From Mesotoga sp. BH458_6_3_2_1 (GTDB taxonomy: Bacteria > Thermotogota > Thermotogae > Petrotogales > Kosmotogaceae): a DNA stretch of 64,000 nt. Position numbers and translations under genes: made by a program. The notes beneath the pieces are model-generated. The model had not been told where the DNA came from. It did not search any database and worked only from the letters and a program-made list of their open reading frames with translations. Location: assembly GCF_003664995.1 (NCBI RefSeq), contig NZ_JFHL01000002.1, positions 248,001 to 312,000 on the forward strand, given 5' to 3'. This document shows, one piece after another, positions 26,401-34,641 of this stretch. Position 1 is the stretch's first letter; each line of letters starts with the position of its first letter.

Positions 26401-27897
26401 ACCGATGATAACGGTGTTACCACAAGGAGCGATACTTATGGATTTGTTGTCGATAACAGTCCCCCTGAAATATCCCTGATTAGTCCAGTCGATGGAGGAA
26501 CGGTTATCCAGTCTTACGTTGACCTTGTCTGGTCTTCCTATGACCCAGATGGTGATCAGTTGACGTACTCGGTTTACTTTGGCACGGGCCCTGAACTGGA
26601 ACTATACAGAGAATCTATGCAGACAAATCAGATTAGAATATCCGGTCTGTTAATCGATGAGACTTATCGCTGGTATATTGTAGCGTCAGACGAAAAGAAC
26701 TCAGTTACTTCCCAAATGAGAACCTTCTATGCCATAAGCAGACAGGTTAATCTTGAGACCGTATCTCCGGTTTCTGGGTCAACTTCCGATATTTCGCCCG
26801 TTTTCACCTGGCGAGCTGATGGTATGAACGGCGGAGAGTACAGAGTATTTCTTGGCGAGTCCCAGTCGCAGATGTCTCTTTTGGGAACGACGACTGACAA
26901 CTCGCTACGATATCAAGGTCAGCTTGAGAACGACAAAGCTTATTACTGGAGAGTCGAGTTATGGCGTGATGGAAGACTCCTATCGTCAACGACTGCTAGC
27001 CAGTTCATTACGAGATCTTCTGAGGTAACCACCTCAGTAGAAGATAGGGACGTAGCTGTTCTCTATTTCGGTGGGGCTTTCAATATCGTCTCTCTTAGCA
27101 GCGCGGGCCTCGAGATCGTTGAAATTCCTTACCAGTACGATGGAGGAGTTCCCCCGATAATGAACGGCAATGTCCTTTATGTTATTGATGAAACGGGAAG
27201 GTTGTCCGCTATTGATACCAGTTTTGGTAGAGCGGAAGTAGTCGGCACTCTCTTGACTGACACTACTCCAGAAAAGATGGTTTTCGAGGGAGGCTATTTG
27301 TGGATTCTAGATACCAAGAGTGCTGGAGCTGTTATAAGAGTCTCCCTTAACAGGAGCGGAATTCCCGAAAGTATTGACAGTGTCTATAGGGACTGGACTA
27401 CACCGGTTGATTTGTTCGTGACAAAGGATCTTTCAAGAATTTATCTGGCCGACGCGCTTTCAGGAATAAAGATTCTTGAGAAAGATGGAGCAAGATATGT
27501 TGATCGTACTTCAAGCTTCTCTGTGTCTCTCGAAGGATATTCGAGAGCAGTTGCCGAAAAAGATGGTGTTGTCTTTTCTGGAGAGGCGGGAATGGACGGT
27601 GGACTAAAGCTTATAGACGCCGAAGAGTCTTTTAAGAGCAATGTCGGTAGATACTACATTGTATTGAGAATAGAGGTTTCAGGGAGCCTGCTTTATGCGT
27701 CGACAGATAAGGGAGTTGCGATTGTCGACATTAGAGATCCATCATCGCCTGTTGTTCTGAGGGATCTGGAACTTACTCAGGTCGATGAGATTTCGGTTTC
27801 GGGAAAGCTACTGGTCGTGAAGTCAGGAAGCAGCATGTTGATCTACGACTTAGAAAGACCCAACGATCCAGTTTTACTGGAGAGCAGGAATGAATAG
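23440..27897 (+). CDS. Giant membrane-anchored FnIII-like repeat protein with C-terminal beta-propeller
   Basis: 1485 residues from TTG 23440, chosen because GAGGAGG lies 8 nt upstream and this start falls after the preceding stop; the frame itself opens at 23410. One N-terminal membrane helix (IVPIIITLLLVIVAAVVAAF), then about twelve fibronectin-III-like modules of 85-100 residues with recurring YYWKV/YRWFV, SSDPDGD and P-V-x-G motifs, then about 270 residues resembling LVIVD-type propeller blades (LYASTDKGVAIVDIRDPSS, LLVVKSGSSMLIYDLERP). Expected to lie in the periplasm tethered to the inner membrane. Function unknown; possibly an envelope or sheath-spanning protein. Confidence 0.82.
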   Translation: MHYYKGSTIVPIIITLLLVIVAAVVAAFFLWPVPEPKILISNVSPVPKNAERIQYTEKVILRWEAVYERPRHGLLAEVFAGKDKSTLKRLALDLQGELTSSTEGIFSFSHEFEVDPHSQYWWKVRLYTEGGKSAESEIWTFVLMNTYPQRPELLPPGSDLGNVPLKDLILNWNSSDPDGDKLVYDVFFGREPRLDEKDILIMGAEKSTVDVSSLKRLDYSTKYYWKVVARDPFGGESVSYTESFTTQMRADLPAVTPDNPRSGASDFDVSIGSLSWKTSLPLEYYLDELYFDVYLAEGQSRHSMIGTTNSTEIPVPSLKGHTTYSWFIVVRDSAGKEKKSEEWIFRTSNRAPIIEMEYPSVPPGQASVPVTWSVNDPDGDIVTSEVFFGQEGEEPMRIASGRMTSVFLSALDEGTRYRLLISASDTNEGRTEREIIISPGNEPPSVSAEHPVSLEQVEPSLVAFKWSGEDPDGDSIQYELHLQSRDDSRIIESIDSQEYFARELKANEDYRWFVLAIDSKGGFSRSEDATFSTGDKSLALTLPIAPKPGVEEVAISNAVFSWEIDGNSEGLSYRFTLATDDQMNNIVFEQVLTQTNLELTQDLLGNKEYFWRVDVIREDSEMQGEIWSFRSENLPPKVPELQFPVDGASEVSTRNLTLRWESSDSDGDIVSAKVYLREPDGIEREYIASGNSYTVENLEPGRRYEWAIEVTDDGGKSTLSSYYSFITGNQKPVIKLSQPSRMFLEGVITPLVIEWKLDDPEGEDLDVEVFMNTSEESLGSPVARGRNLQRYVIEDLVSGKDYLLTVAAEDPGGERNTLEIPIKTRVSGLIYEYPIEGFYEEDRDFSWSYLQENSGYVFRLYDSDFSPLVRKAIQNNTYKPELTLEDGKQYYWAVSVLRDNDEYAGEVVAFISGRPYIVELDSPENDAIVPASGTVLRWSLEGDIGTIRQKELYFGEPGSLSRHTPVGDSFETGRLLSGRKYEWYVQLTDDNGVTTRSDTYGFVVDNSPPEISLISPVDGGTVIQSYVDLVWSSYDPDGDQLTYSVYFGTGPELELYRESMQTNQIRISGLLIDETYRWYIVASDEKNSVTSQMRTFYAISRQVNLETVSPVSGSTSDISPVFTWRADGMNGGEYRVFLGESQSQMSLLGTTTDNSLRYQGQLENDKAYYWRVELWRDGRLLSSTTASQFITRSSEVTTSVEDRDVAVLYFGGAFNIVSLSSAGLEIVEIPYQYDGGVPPIMNGNVLYVIDETGRLSAIDTSFGRAEVVGTLLTDTTPEKMVFEGGYLWILDTKSAGAVIRVSLNRSGIPESIDSVYRDWTTPVDLFVTKDLSRIYLADALSGIKILEKDGARYVDRTSSFSVSLEGYSRAVAEKDGVVFSGEAGMDGGLKLIDAEESFKSNVGRYYIVLRIEVSGSLLYASTDKGVAIVDIRDPSSPVVLRDLELTQVDEISVSGKLLVVKSGSSMLIYDLERPNDPVLLESRNE

Positions 27898-27918
27898 TCT
27901 CACAATAGGAGGTGGATT

Positions 27919-29415
27919 ATGAGAAAGTATTTTGCAGTGCTTCTAGTCGCGGCCTTGTCAGTACTGATCTTTGCTGCCAGCGACAAAGTTTTGGTAATGG
28001 CAATTGAAACCGAACCAGTTGGGTTCGATCCTACACTTGTAACTGCTTTTGCATCTCACAGGGTGCTGGAGAATGTTTACGACGGTCTTCTCAAGTATGA
28101 TGAGAACATGAACCTTGTTCCGAATCTTGCAAAGGATTTCGAAGTTGTCGATCCTTATACCATAGTCTTCGAAATAAGAGAAGGAGTGAAATTTCATAAT
28201 GGAGAGACTCTGACTGTCGAAGACGTTTTGTTCACATTTGAAAGGATAAGAGATCCTGAAGTGAAGGCTCCCGCAGCAAGTTATTACGGTGAAGTAGAAT
28301 CAATAAGATCTTTCGAAGGAAATAGGGTTGAGTTCAAGTTGAAAATTCCCATGGCATCTTCTCTTCTTCCAAATTTTGCAGGAGTCAACAGCTCAATCCT
28401 TTCCAAGAGTTTCGTCCAGTCTGGAGCAAATCTCCAGCTTGTAACTAATGGAACTGGACCATTTTATGTGGAAGAGTTTGTAGCCGGCAATTACATCTCA
28501 CTGAAGAAGAATTCCGACTATTTTGTTGAAGGACTCCCGCATCTTGATGGGATAAAGATGATGATAATGCCAGAAGAGGTTACAAGAGTATCTGCTCTAA
28601 GAAATGGAGATGTTGATCTCGCTAAGATAGGCGAACCACTAAGTTTGAACCAGTTGTCGACGGATAGATTCAAGATATTTAGAACACCAGTTCTAAGTTA
28701 TTATCTACTGGGCTTCAATACAACAAGAGGCGCCCTAAGCAAGCCGGAAGTGAGAAATGCCCTAAATTACGCTATAAACAGGCAGATGATTGTCAAGGCA
28801 GTCGCTTTTGACGAGGCAACTGTGACTGGCCCGCTGAATCCGGAACTGGATTTCTGGGCAATCCAGCCCGACCAGTTTGATGAGTACACTTACAATCCCG
28901 AAAAGGCCAGGCGGTTGCTTACAGATGCAGGTTATCCAAATGGTTTTGAATTTGAGATCGTAGCTGCTCAGAGGTATAATTTTGATAAAGTTGCACAGGT
29001 AATTCAGGCTCAGCTGGCCGAGGTCGGTGTTACTGCCAAGATCAATATAGTAGAATGGGGGATCTTTATCAGCAAATGGAGAGAAAGCGACTTTGATTCA
29101 TTCATTTCTATGAACAGTGGCTCTATAGACCCGGACATTCAGTTCAACAGGACTTTCAGAACTGGAGGATCCACAAATGTATTTCTTTACAGTAATACTG
29201 AGGTAGACGAACTGCTCGACAGCGGAAGAAGTGAGTCCGACCTTAACAGCCGACGTCTAATTTATGAAGAACTTCAGAAAAAGCTTGTTGAAGACTCTCC
29301 AATGATTTTCTTATACTCAGCAAATACTATATTCGCTTCCAATGATTCAGTCGAGGGATTCAGATCTTTGGCGAATGAAAGCCTTATCTTCTTAAGAGAG
29401 ACATCTAAGAAGTAG
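27919..29415 (+). CDS. ABC transporter substrate-binding protein, peptide/nickel type (family 5)
   Basis: 498 residues with a signal peptide (FAVLLVAALSVLIFAASDK), no lipobox. Family 5 landmarks: EPVGFDPTLVTAF, VLENVYDGLLKYDENMNLVPNLA, IREGVKFHNGETLTVEDV, NGTGPFYVEEF, VRNALNYAINRQ and NPEKARRLLTDAGYP. Ribosome site AGGAGGTGG. It begins a binding protein-DppB-DppC set; the ligand (oligopeptide or oligosaccharide, both known for family 5 in Thermotogota) cannot be deduced. Confidence 0.92.
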   Translation: MRKYFAVLLVAALSVLIFAASDKVLVMAIETEPVGFDPTLVTAFASHRVLENVYDGLLKYDENMNLVPNLAKDFEVVDPYTIVFEIREGVKFHNGETLTVEDVLFTFERIRDPEVKAPAASYYGEVESIRSFEGNRVEFKLKIPMASSLLPNFAGVNSSILSKSFVQSGANLQLVTNGTGPFYVEEFVAGNYISLKKNSDYFVEGLPHLDGIKMMIMPEEVTRVSALRNGDVDLAKIGEPLSLNQLSTDRFKIFRTPVLSYYLLGFNTTRGALSKPEVRNALNYAINRQMIVKAVAFDEATVTGPLNPELDFWAIQPDQFDEYTYNPEKARRLLTDAGYPNGFEFEIVAAQRYNFDKVAQVIQAQLAEVGVTAKINIVEWGIFISKWRESDFDSFISMNSGSIDPDIQFNRTFRTGGSTNVFLYSNTEVDELLDSGRSESDLNSRRLIYEELQKKLVEDSPMIFLYSANTIFASNDSVEGFRSLANESLIFLRETSKK

Positions 29416-29429
29416 CAAGAGGAAGAAGA

Positions 29430-30383
29430 GTGGAGTTCGGATACGTTTTCAGGAGGCTGCTTTCAGCCGTCCCAACAGTGCTTTTAGTAACATTCATGGT
29501 TTTTATAGCAATTCACATAGTCCCGGGTGATGTGGTGGATATCATGTTGGGAACTCAGAATTATCTTACTGAAAGCCAAATTGAAGAGCTCTATTCGGAA
29601 TACGGGCTTGACAAGCCGCTTATTGTTCAGTATGGAATCTGGGTCAAGAATCTTTTCACTTTTAATTTGGGGACCTCTCTGAGAACTGGAAGACCTGTAA
29701 CCGAACTTATAAGAGAAAGATTCCCAATAACTCTCGAGTTGGCCATTTTGTCCTTAAGTTTCGCACTTCTGTTTGGGATTCCAATGGGAATAGTATCTGC
29801 AACAAAGCGGAACGGCTTTCTCGACAACTTCGTTAGGGTAATTGGTCTGATAGGCCTGTCGTCCCCATCCTTCTGGGTGGGGGCGATTTTGATCGTGCTT
29901 TTTTCCGGCGCCTTTCAAGATTTCAATCTCTTTGGCTACGTCAGGCCGGGAGTCGATCTCCTTTCGAATCTCCAAGTTATGTTTCTTCCCTCACTCACAA
30001 TGGGGTTGATGGTCGCAGCGCAGATTCTAAGGATTACCCGAACTTCGATGTTGGACGTACTTAATCAGGATTACGTAAGGACTGCAAAAGCCAAGGGAGT
30101 GAGTACAAGAAATGTGATCCTTAAGCATTCTTTGAGAAATGCGCTTATTCCGGTTGTGACGCTTTCCGGCATTCAGCTAGGTTATCTTCTTGGGGGTACA
30201 ATAGTTATCGAAAATATGTTTGCCCTTCCCGGGATGGGAAGGTTGCTCTTGCAGGTGGTTAATGAAAGAGACTATCCCGTTGTTCAGGGAATTGTCCTTT
30301 TTATCGGAATCTTGATCGTTTTGTTGAACATAGTGGTGGACATAATATACACACTAATCGACCCTCGCGTCGAACTGCGGTAG
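29430..30383 (+). CDS. ABC transporter permease, DppB type
   Basis: 317 residues from GTG 29430. The DppB signature is clear: N-terminal FRRLLSAVPTVLLVTFMVF, VPGDVVDIMLG, LYSEYGLDKPLIVQYG, FNLGTSLRTGRPV, and the EAA-like loop TRTSMLDVLNQDYVRTAKAK followed by GVSTRNVILKHSLRNALIPV. Six membrane helices. Pairs with the next permease. Confidence 0.94.
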   Translation: MEFGYVFRRLLSAVPTVLLVTFMVFIAIHIVPGDVVDIMLGTQNYLTESQIEELYSEYGLDKPLIVQYGIWVKNLFTFNLGTSLRTGRPVTELIRERFPITLELAILSLSFALLFGIPMGIVSATKRNGFLDNFVRVIGLIGLSSPSFWVGAILIVLFSGAFQDFNLFGYVRPGVDLLSNLQVMFLPSLTMGLMVAAQILRITRTSMLDVLNQDYVRTAKAKGVSTRNVILKHSLRNALIPVVTLSGIQLGYLLGGTIVIENMFALPGMGRLLLQVVNERDYPVVQGIVLFIGILIVLLNIVVDIIYTLIDPRVELR

Positions 30384-30394
30384 GGTGAACGACT

Positions 30395-31225
30395 TTGCTT
30401 AGAGTTTTGAGAAGACTTATCAAAAATCCAATCTACACGGTCAGTATAATTGTGATATTCGTGGTAATCCTGGTGACATTGTTCCCCGGAGTCTTTGCCC
30501 AATACGATCCATACAAGATGAACATGGATGCCTTTATGAACAGACCAACAGGCAGTTATTGGTTTGGAGGGGATCAGTTTGGTAGAGATGTTTTCTCCCG
30601 ATCAATGTATGGGATTCAGAAGAGTGTAATCATTGCCTCCAGCGCGATTGCCATTTCAGCGCTAATCGGAACCATGCTGGGACTCTTATCGGGCTACTTA
30701 AGCGGACTAACCGACTTGATAATCATGAGGATTATGGATAGTTTCTTCGCTTTTCCCTCTCTGATACTAGCGCTTTTCATCATTGCGCTTTTTGGTTCAA
30801 GCATGACTAATCTCATCTTTGCTATAGGGCTCGTATACGTGCCAATATTTGCGAGGACTGTTCGGGGAGCCACCCTATCTCTTAGGGACAGTCTCTACGT
30901 GAAAGCGTCTAAGGCTCTAGGAAAAAAGGAAATTTCGATAATGTTAAGAGATATTCTCCCGAACATCTCCTCTGTGCTCATAGTGACTTTTACCACTAAC
31001 GTTTCAACAGCACTACTTACTGAGGCCTCCCTCGGTTTTCTAGGTCTTGGGGTGCCACCACCAGAACCCACGTTGGGAGGGATGGTTGGACAGGGAACAT
31101 CTTACCTGTTAAGCGCACCGTGGATCGTACTTTTTCCCGGATTGATGATAGCAATCATTGTTCTGAGCTTGAACATCCTTGGAGACGGTCTTAGAGATGT
31201 CCTGGATCCGAGAATTAACAGGTAA
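30395..31225 (+). CDS. ABC transporter permease, DppC type
   Basis: 276 residues from TTG 30395. Landmarks: FPGVFAQYDPY, WFGGDQFGRDVFSRSMYG, ALIGTMLGLLSGYLSG, RGATLSLRDSLYVKASKALG and the C-terminal LNILGDGLRDVLDPR. No DppD/DppF ATPase follows: the stop codon is immediately followed by the stop of the opposing glpP gene, so the ATPases must come from elsewhere. Confidence 0.94.
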   Translation: MLRVLRRLIKNPIYTVSIIVIFVVILVTLFPGVFAQYDPYKMNMDAFMNRPTGSYWFGGDQFGRDVFSRSMYGIQKSVIIASSAIAISALIGTMLGLLSGYLSGLTDLIIMRIMDSFFAFPSLILALFIIALFGSSMTNLIFAIGLVYVPIFARTVRGATLSLRDSLYVKASKALGKKEISIMLRDILPNISSVLIVTFTTNVSTALLTEASLGFLGLGVPPPEPTLGGMVGQGTSYLLSAPWIVLFPGLMIAIIVLSLNILGDGLRDVLDPRINR

Positions 31226-31768
31226 TCACCATCTGTAAGTCCAAAGAGATGTGGAACTCGTTGATACACCATCCACATGCTTCTTCAGTACTTCTAGTTC
31301 ATCGACACTGTCAATCAATCCTGCTGCGACAATTGTTATGTCCGGAGCATAAGCTCTTATCTTGGGAGCGATCTTGGTTGATACAATCCCCGGTAATATT
31401 TCGATGTTTCTTACACCATTAGAAACGATTTGCTGAATGCCCTTTTCCACTGCTCTTGAATCCAACACAAAGAATCTCAAAAGACTTTCATACATTCCCG
31501 CGTTCACGGCCTGCTTGAAGATCCTTAACTTTGCGGTGATGATGCCGTCGACCCCGCTCTTCTTAAGATAGAGAACGCTATCTTCATCTCCTGATAAACC
31601 TGAAACGAAATCGATATCAACGAAAACTCTCTTCCCTGCACTCTTGAATTGATCAATTCTCTCCTGAATTTCGAAGAGACCACCGTTCAGGAAAAATACT
31701 GTATCCGGAATGACTGACTCAGGTCTTTCCTTTCTGTCCCATAAAGCTGCGATTATTCCCTTTAGCAT
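31226..31768 (-). CDS. glpP: Glycerol-3-phosphate-responsive antiterminator
   Basis: 180 residues, the normal GlpP size. GlpP is an RNA-binding protein that, with glycerol-3-phosphate, prevents termination in glp leader transcripts. Family residues: TVFFLNGGLFEI, FVDIDFVSGLSGDEDSVLYL, GVDGIITAKLRI, RFFVLDSRAVEKGI, EILPGIV and the C-terminal VSTSSTSLWTY. It is divergent from the G3P-dehydrogenase operon, whose leader carries a matching terminator (31918-31954). Its stop codon abuts that of dppC. Confidence 0.93.
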   Translation of the reverse strand: MLKGIIAALWDRKERPESVIPDTVFFLNGGLFEIQERIDQFKSAGKRVFVDIDFVSGLSGDEDSVLYLKKSGVDGIITAKLRIFKQAVNAGMYESLLRFFVLDSRAVEKGIQQIVSNGVRNIEILPGIVSTKIAPKIRAYAPDITIVAAGLIDSVDELEVLKKHVDGVSTSSTSLWTYRW

Positions 31769-31862
31769 AAACTACCTCCCATATAGTGATGATACACTAT
31801 GAGAAGAGAATTGATGAAAGTGATGCGAGAAAAGAAGATCTTCAGCTAGCCGTTTTCAGCTA

Positions 31863-31890
31863 TTTGCCTGGATCTAGATTATGATATAAT
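31863..31890 (+). promoter_or_regulatory. Promoter of the glycerol-3-phosphate oxidation operon
   Basis: Extended -10 TGA-TATAAT (31882-31890) with TTTGCC about 16 nt upstream. Predicted start near 31897 gives a ~70-nt leader containing the terminator hairpin. Confidence 0.75.
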
Positions 31891-31917
31891 TTATCCGAAC
31901 GTGGTAGAGTATATGAG

Positions 31918-31954
31918 AAAACCATGCCATACATTTGTGGCGTGGTTTTTTTTT
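31918..31954 (+). terminator. Leader terminator, likely GlpP-controlled
   Basis: AAAACCATGCCATA (31918-31931) pairs with 31936-31949 (14 bp with two G-T wobbles) around a CATT loop; nine Ts follow (31946-31954). The Shine-Dalgarno GGAGGTG begins at the very next base (31955), and ATG is at 31967. Transcription must pass this terminator to reach the operon, the layout used by GlpP antitermination. Confidence 0.87.
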
Positions 31955-31966
31955 GGAGGTGCCGGG

Positions 31967-33409
31967 ATGCAGGCGGTGGTTGTTGGAGGAGGAGTTGTCG
32001 GTTCGCTATTAGCCCGTGAGCTTAGCAGATACAGAATGAAGGTCATTCTGGTTGAGAAATCGGAAGACATAGGGCAAGGGATTACTAAGGCGAATTCTGC
32101 GATCCTTCACGGAGGATATGATGATCCGCCGGGCACCCTTAGGGCTAGGTTTTGTGCAGCTGGAAATTCAATGTTCAAAAAGCTCTCAGAGGAACTTAAG
32201 TTTTCTGTCAAGCGAATTGGATCTATCGTTGTTGCTAAGAACGAAGGTGATTTGCCGAAGCTTAAGGAACTTCTAGAAAACGGTGTGAAAAACGGTGTTC
32301 AAGATCTTAAGATAGTTGGAAAGAGCGAGCTGAAGAAGCTGGAACCGCACATATCGGACGACTTCAAGTTTGCTCTCTTTTGCGGTAGTGCTGCTGTTAC
32401 CGAACCTTGGATGGTAGCTATTGCCTCGGCAATGAACTTTGCGTCAAATGGCGGGGAAGTCATTATAAATGATGAGGTTGTCGGAGGAAGAATTGTAGAG
32501 CGAAAGGTTGTAGAGGTCTGCCTTCATTCAGGAAGAAGAATCAAGTCCGATCTAGTAATAAATGCAGCCGGCCTTTTCTTTGAAGAAGTAGCATCAAGAT
32601 TCGGGATAGATGTACCGAAAGTTAAGTTGAGAAAAGGTGAATACATACTTCTGGACAGGAAGGCAAGTTCGCTTGTTCGTAGGATAGTTTTTCCTCTCCC
32701 CACTGCCGAAGGGAAAGGAAGACTAGTTGTTCCAACGGTTGACGGAGGCGTTCTGCTTGGACCCACTTCGGTCGAGTTGCCGGGATTTACACCTGAAGAT
32801 TTAAGTACTACAGCTGAGGGGCTGGTCTCTGTTAGAGATTCCGGGGAGTATCTGATTCCCGGAATAGACAATCCAGGCTGGTATATCAAGTCCTTTGCTG
32901 GACTAAGACCGGAGACTGATCAGAAGGATTTCTACATAAAGAGAGCCGAGGAAATTAAGAATTTCATTACAGTGGGAGCCATAAGGTCTCCGGGCTTGAC
33001 TGCGGCACCCGCAATTGCCGAATACGTAGTCAGAAATATCGTTCCCGAAGCTGATGTGAATCTTGTTGAGAGGGATGATTTTGTCCCAATCATGGAGGAA
33101 AGAGAGAGAATTAAGGATATCACGTTCGAAAGAGTCTCGCAATTGATAAAAAGGCATCCCGAGTATGGAAGGATAGTCTGTCAGTGCAATGAAGTTTCGG
33201 AAGCGGAGATAATTCAGGCAGTCAGGGACGGGGCAAGGACAATTGACGGAGTCAAATTTAGAACAAGAGCTGGTTTTGGTAGATGTCAAGGAGGCTTCTG
33301 TAGCTGGAACATCGCAAAGATTATTGCCAGAGAGTTGAATAAGGATTTGCGCGACGTTAGGCAGAACAGCGAAGGAAGCTGGGTGGTTGACGGGAAGGTG
33401 AGGCAATGA
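31967..33409 (+). CDS. Glycerol-3-phosphate dehydrogenase-type FAD oxidoreductase (GlpA-like) with BFD [2Fe-2S] domain
   Basis: 480 residues from ATG 31967 (GGAGGTG upstream); the frame is open from 31901, but that region is the leader hairpin. N-terminal FAD Rossmann motif AVVVGGGVVGSLLARELSRY and DAO-family body (ITKANSAILHGGYD, FAGLRPETD). C-terminal BFD-type iron-sulfur domain: CQCNEVSEAEIIQAVRDGA and GRCQGGFC. It oxidises G3P to DHAP, feeding glycolysis. The stop overlaps the next start (ATGA). The same three-gene order with glpP nearby is known in Thermotoga. Confidence 0.9.
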   Translation: MQAVVVGGGVVGSLLARELSRYRMKVILVEKSEDIGQGITKANSAILHGGYDDPPGTLRARFCAAGNSMFKKLSEELKFSVKRIGSIVVAKNEGDLPKLKELLENGVKNGVQDLKIVGKSELKKLEPHISDDFKFALFCGSAAVTEPWMVAIASAMNFASNGGEVIINDEVVGGRIVERKVVEVCLHSGRRIKSDLVINAAGLFFEEVASRFGIDVPKVKLRKGEYILLDRKASSLVRRIVFPLPTAEGKGRLVVPTVDGGVLLGPTSVELPGFTPEDLSTTAEGLVSVRDSGEYLIPGIDNPGWYIKSFAGLRPETDQKDFYIKRAEEIKNFITVGAIRSPGLTAAPAIAEYVVRNIVPEADVNLVERDDFVPIMEERERIKDITFERVSQLIKRHPEYGRIVCQCNEVSEAEIIQAVRDGARTIDGVKFRTRAGFGRCQGGFCSWNIAKIIARELNKDLRDVRQNSEGSWVVDGKVRQ

Positions 33410-34641
33410 AAAGACTCATTACTGATGTGCTCGTAATCGGCGGAGGGGCTGCCGGCATGGCTTGTGCCCTAAGCGCGGCCAAGACTGGAGTTGAAGTTAC
33501 CCTTCTTGAAAGAGAGCCTGTGGTGGGAGGCGTACTGAATCAATGCATCCATAATGGCTTTGGTCTTCAGTTCTACCAAGAGGAGCTTACAGGGCCGGAA
33601 TTTGCTGTTCGACTCCAGAACGAGATGAATCAAGAAAAAGTGACAGTCATAGGTGAATCATATGTTCGAGAGATAGATGTAATAAAAAAGAGGGCGATGG
33701 TTTTGTCACCACTTGGTGCTTTCGAGATCTCATCAAAGGCTGTTGTGATTTCTACAGGAGCCAGAGAAAGACCATTTGGATCACTTCTTATACAAGGTGA
33801 TAGGCCATCTGGAATCATGCCAGCCGGACTTGCACAACGATATGTGAATCTTGAGAATTATCTTCCTTCAAGGAAGGCGGTAGTACTGGGTTCTGGAGAC
33901 ATCGGATTAATAATGGCAAGGAGGCTAACGCTTGAGGGTGTTGAAGTTGTTGGAGTGGTCGAAAGAATGCCCTACCCAGGTGGACTAACGAGGAACATAG
34001 TTCAGTGTCTTGAAGACTACGAAATTCCTCTTCTTCTTTCAACAACCGTAACGAAGGTTATGGGCAACGGAAGACTTGAGGAGATAGAGATTTCAGACGT
34101 AGATGAATCATTCATGCCAATCCCCGGAACCTCCAGACGTCTCAAAGCCGATACACTGATTCTCTCAGCGGGATTATTGCCACAGGTGGAAGATTTCGAT
34201 AATGATTTGATAGTTGATCCGATAAACAAAGGATTCTTAGTGTCTAATACAGGTGAGAGCAGCATCGAGGGAGTTTTTGCGGCGGGGAACGATGTGGCTA
34301 TATTCGATCTTGTGGATTATGTGGCGGCTGAAGGTTGGATAGCAGGGCGCCACGCGGCTTTGTTCGCCCTCGGAGAAAGCACTTCAGGGGACAGGGTACC
34401 CGTCCTCAGGGGTGAGAATGTGGGAGTTCTTGTTCCGGGAATAGTCGACATGGAGGAGCACTTGAGATTGTATATTAGGTTAAGGAAGCCAATGAATGAG
34501 GGCACGGTTGTCCTCAAAGAGCTCGACTTCGAAAAAGCTTTCTCTTATGGTGTACCCAGCGAGATGATTCAAATAGTAATAAACAAAGAAAAGCTGGCGC
34601 CTCTCTTTAGTGCAGGTCGGCTTACAGTGGAGGTGCGCTGA
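33406..34641 (+). CDS. FAD-dependent pyridine-nucleotide-disulfide-type oxidoreductase of the G3P operon
   Basis: 411 residues. FAD-binding DVLVIGGGAAGMACALSAAK, GGVLNQCIHNGFG, VVISTGARERPFG (NAD/FAD linker), a second Rossmann motif AVVLGSGDIGLIMARRL and C-terminal GVFAAGNDVAIFDLVDYVAA. It probably accepts electrons from the GlpA-like subunit and passes them to NAD+ or another carrier. Sandwiched by overlaps on both sides. Confidence 0.9.
   Translation: MKRLITDVLVIGGGAAGMACALSAAKTGVEVTLLEREPVVGGVLNQCIHNGFGLQFYQEELTGPEFAVRLQNEMNQEKVTVIGESYVREIDVIKKRAMVLSPLGAFEISSKAVVISTGARERPFGSLLIQGDRPSGIMPAGLAQRYVNLENYLPSRKAVVLGSGDIGLIMARRLTLEGVEVVGVVERMPYPGGLTRNIVQCLEDYEIPLLLSTTVTKVMGNGRLEEIEISDVDESFMPIPGTSRRLKADTLILSAGLLPQVEDFDNDLIVDPINKGFLVSNTGESSIEGVFAAGNDVAIFDLVDYVAAEGWIAGRHAALFALGESTSGDRVPVLRGENVGVLVPGIVDMEEHLRLYIRLRKPMNEGTVVLKELDFEKAFSYGVPSEMIQIVINKEKLAPLFSAGRLTVEVR

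Noticed and set aside
32524-33406. Long minus-strand ORFs opposite the G3P-dehydrogenase gene (121 and 167 codons)
   Set aside because: Antisense to a clearly conserved flavoprotein, no ribosome sites or recognisable domains.
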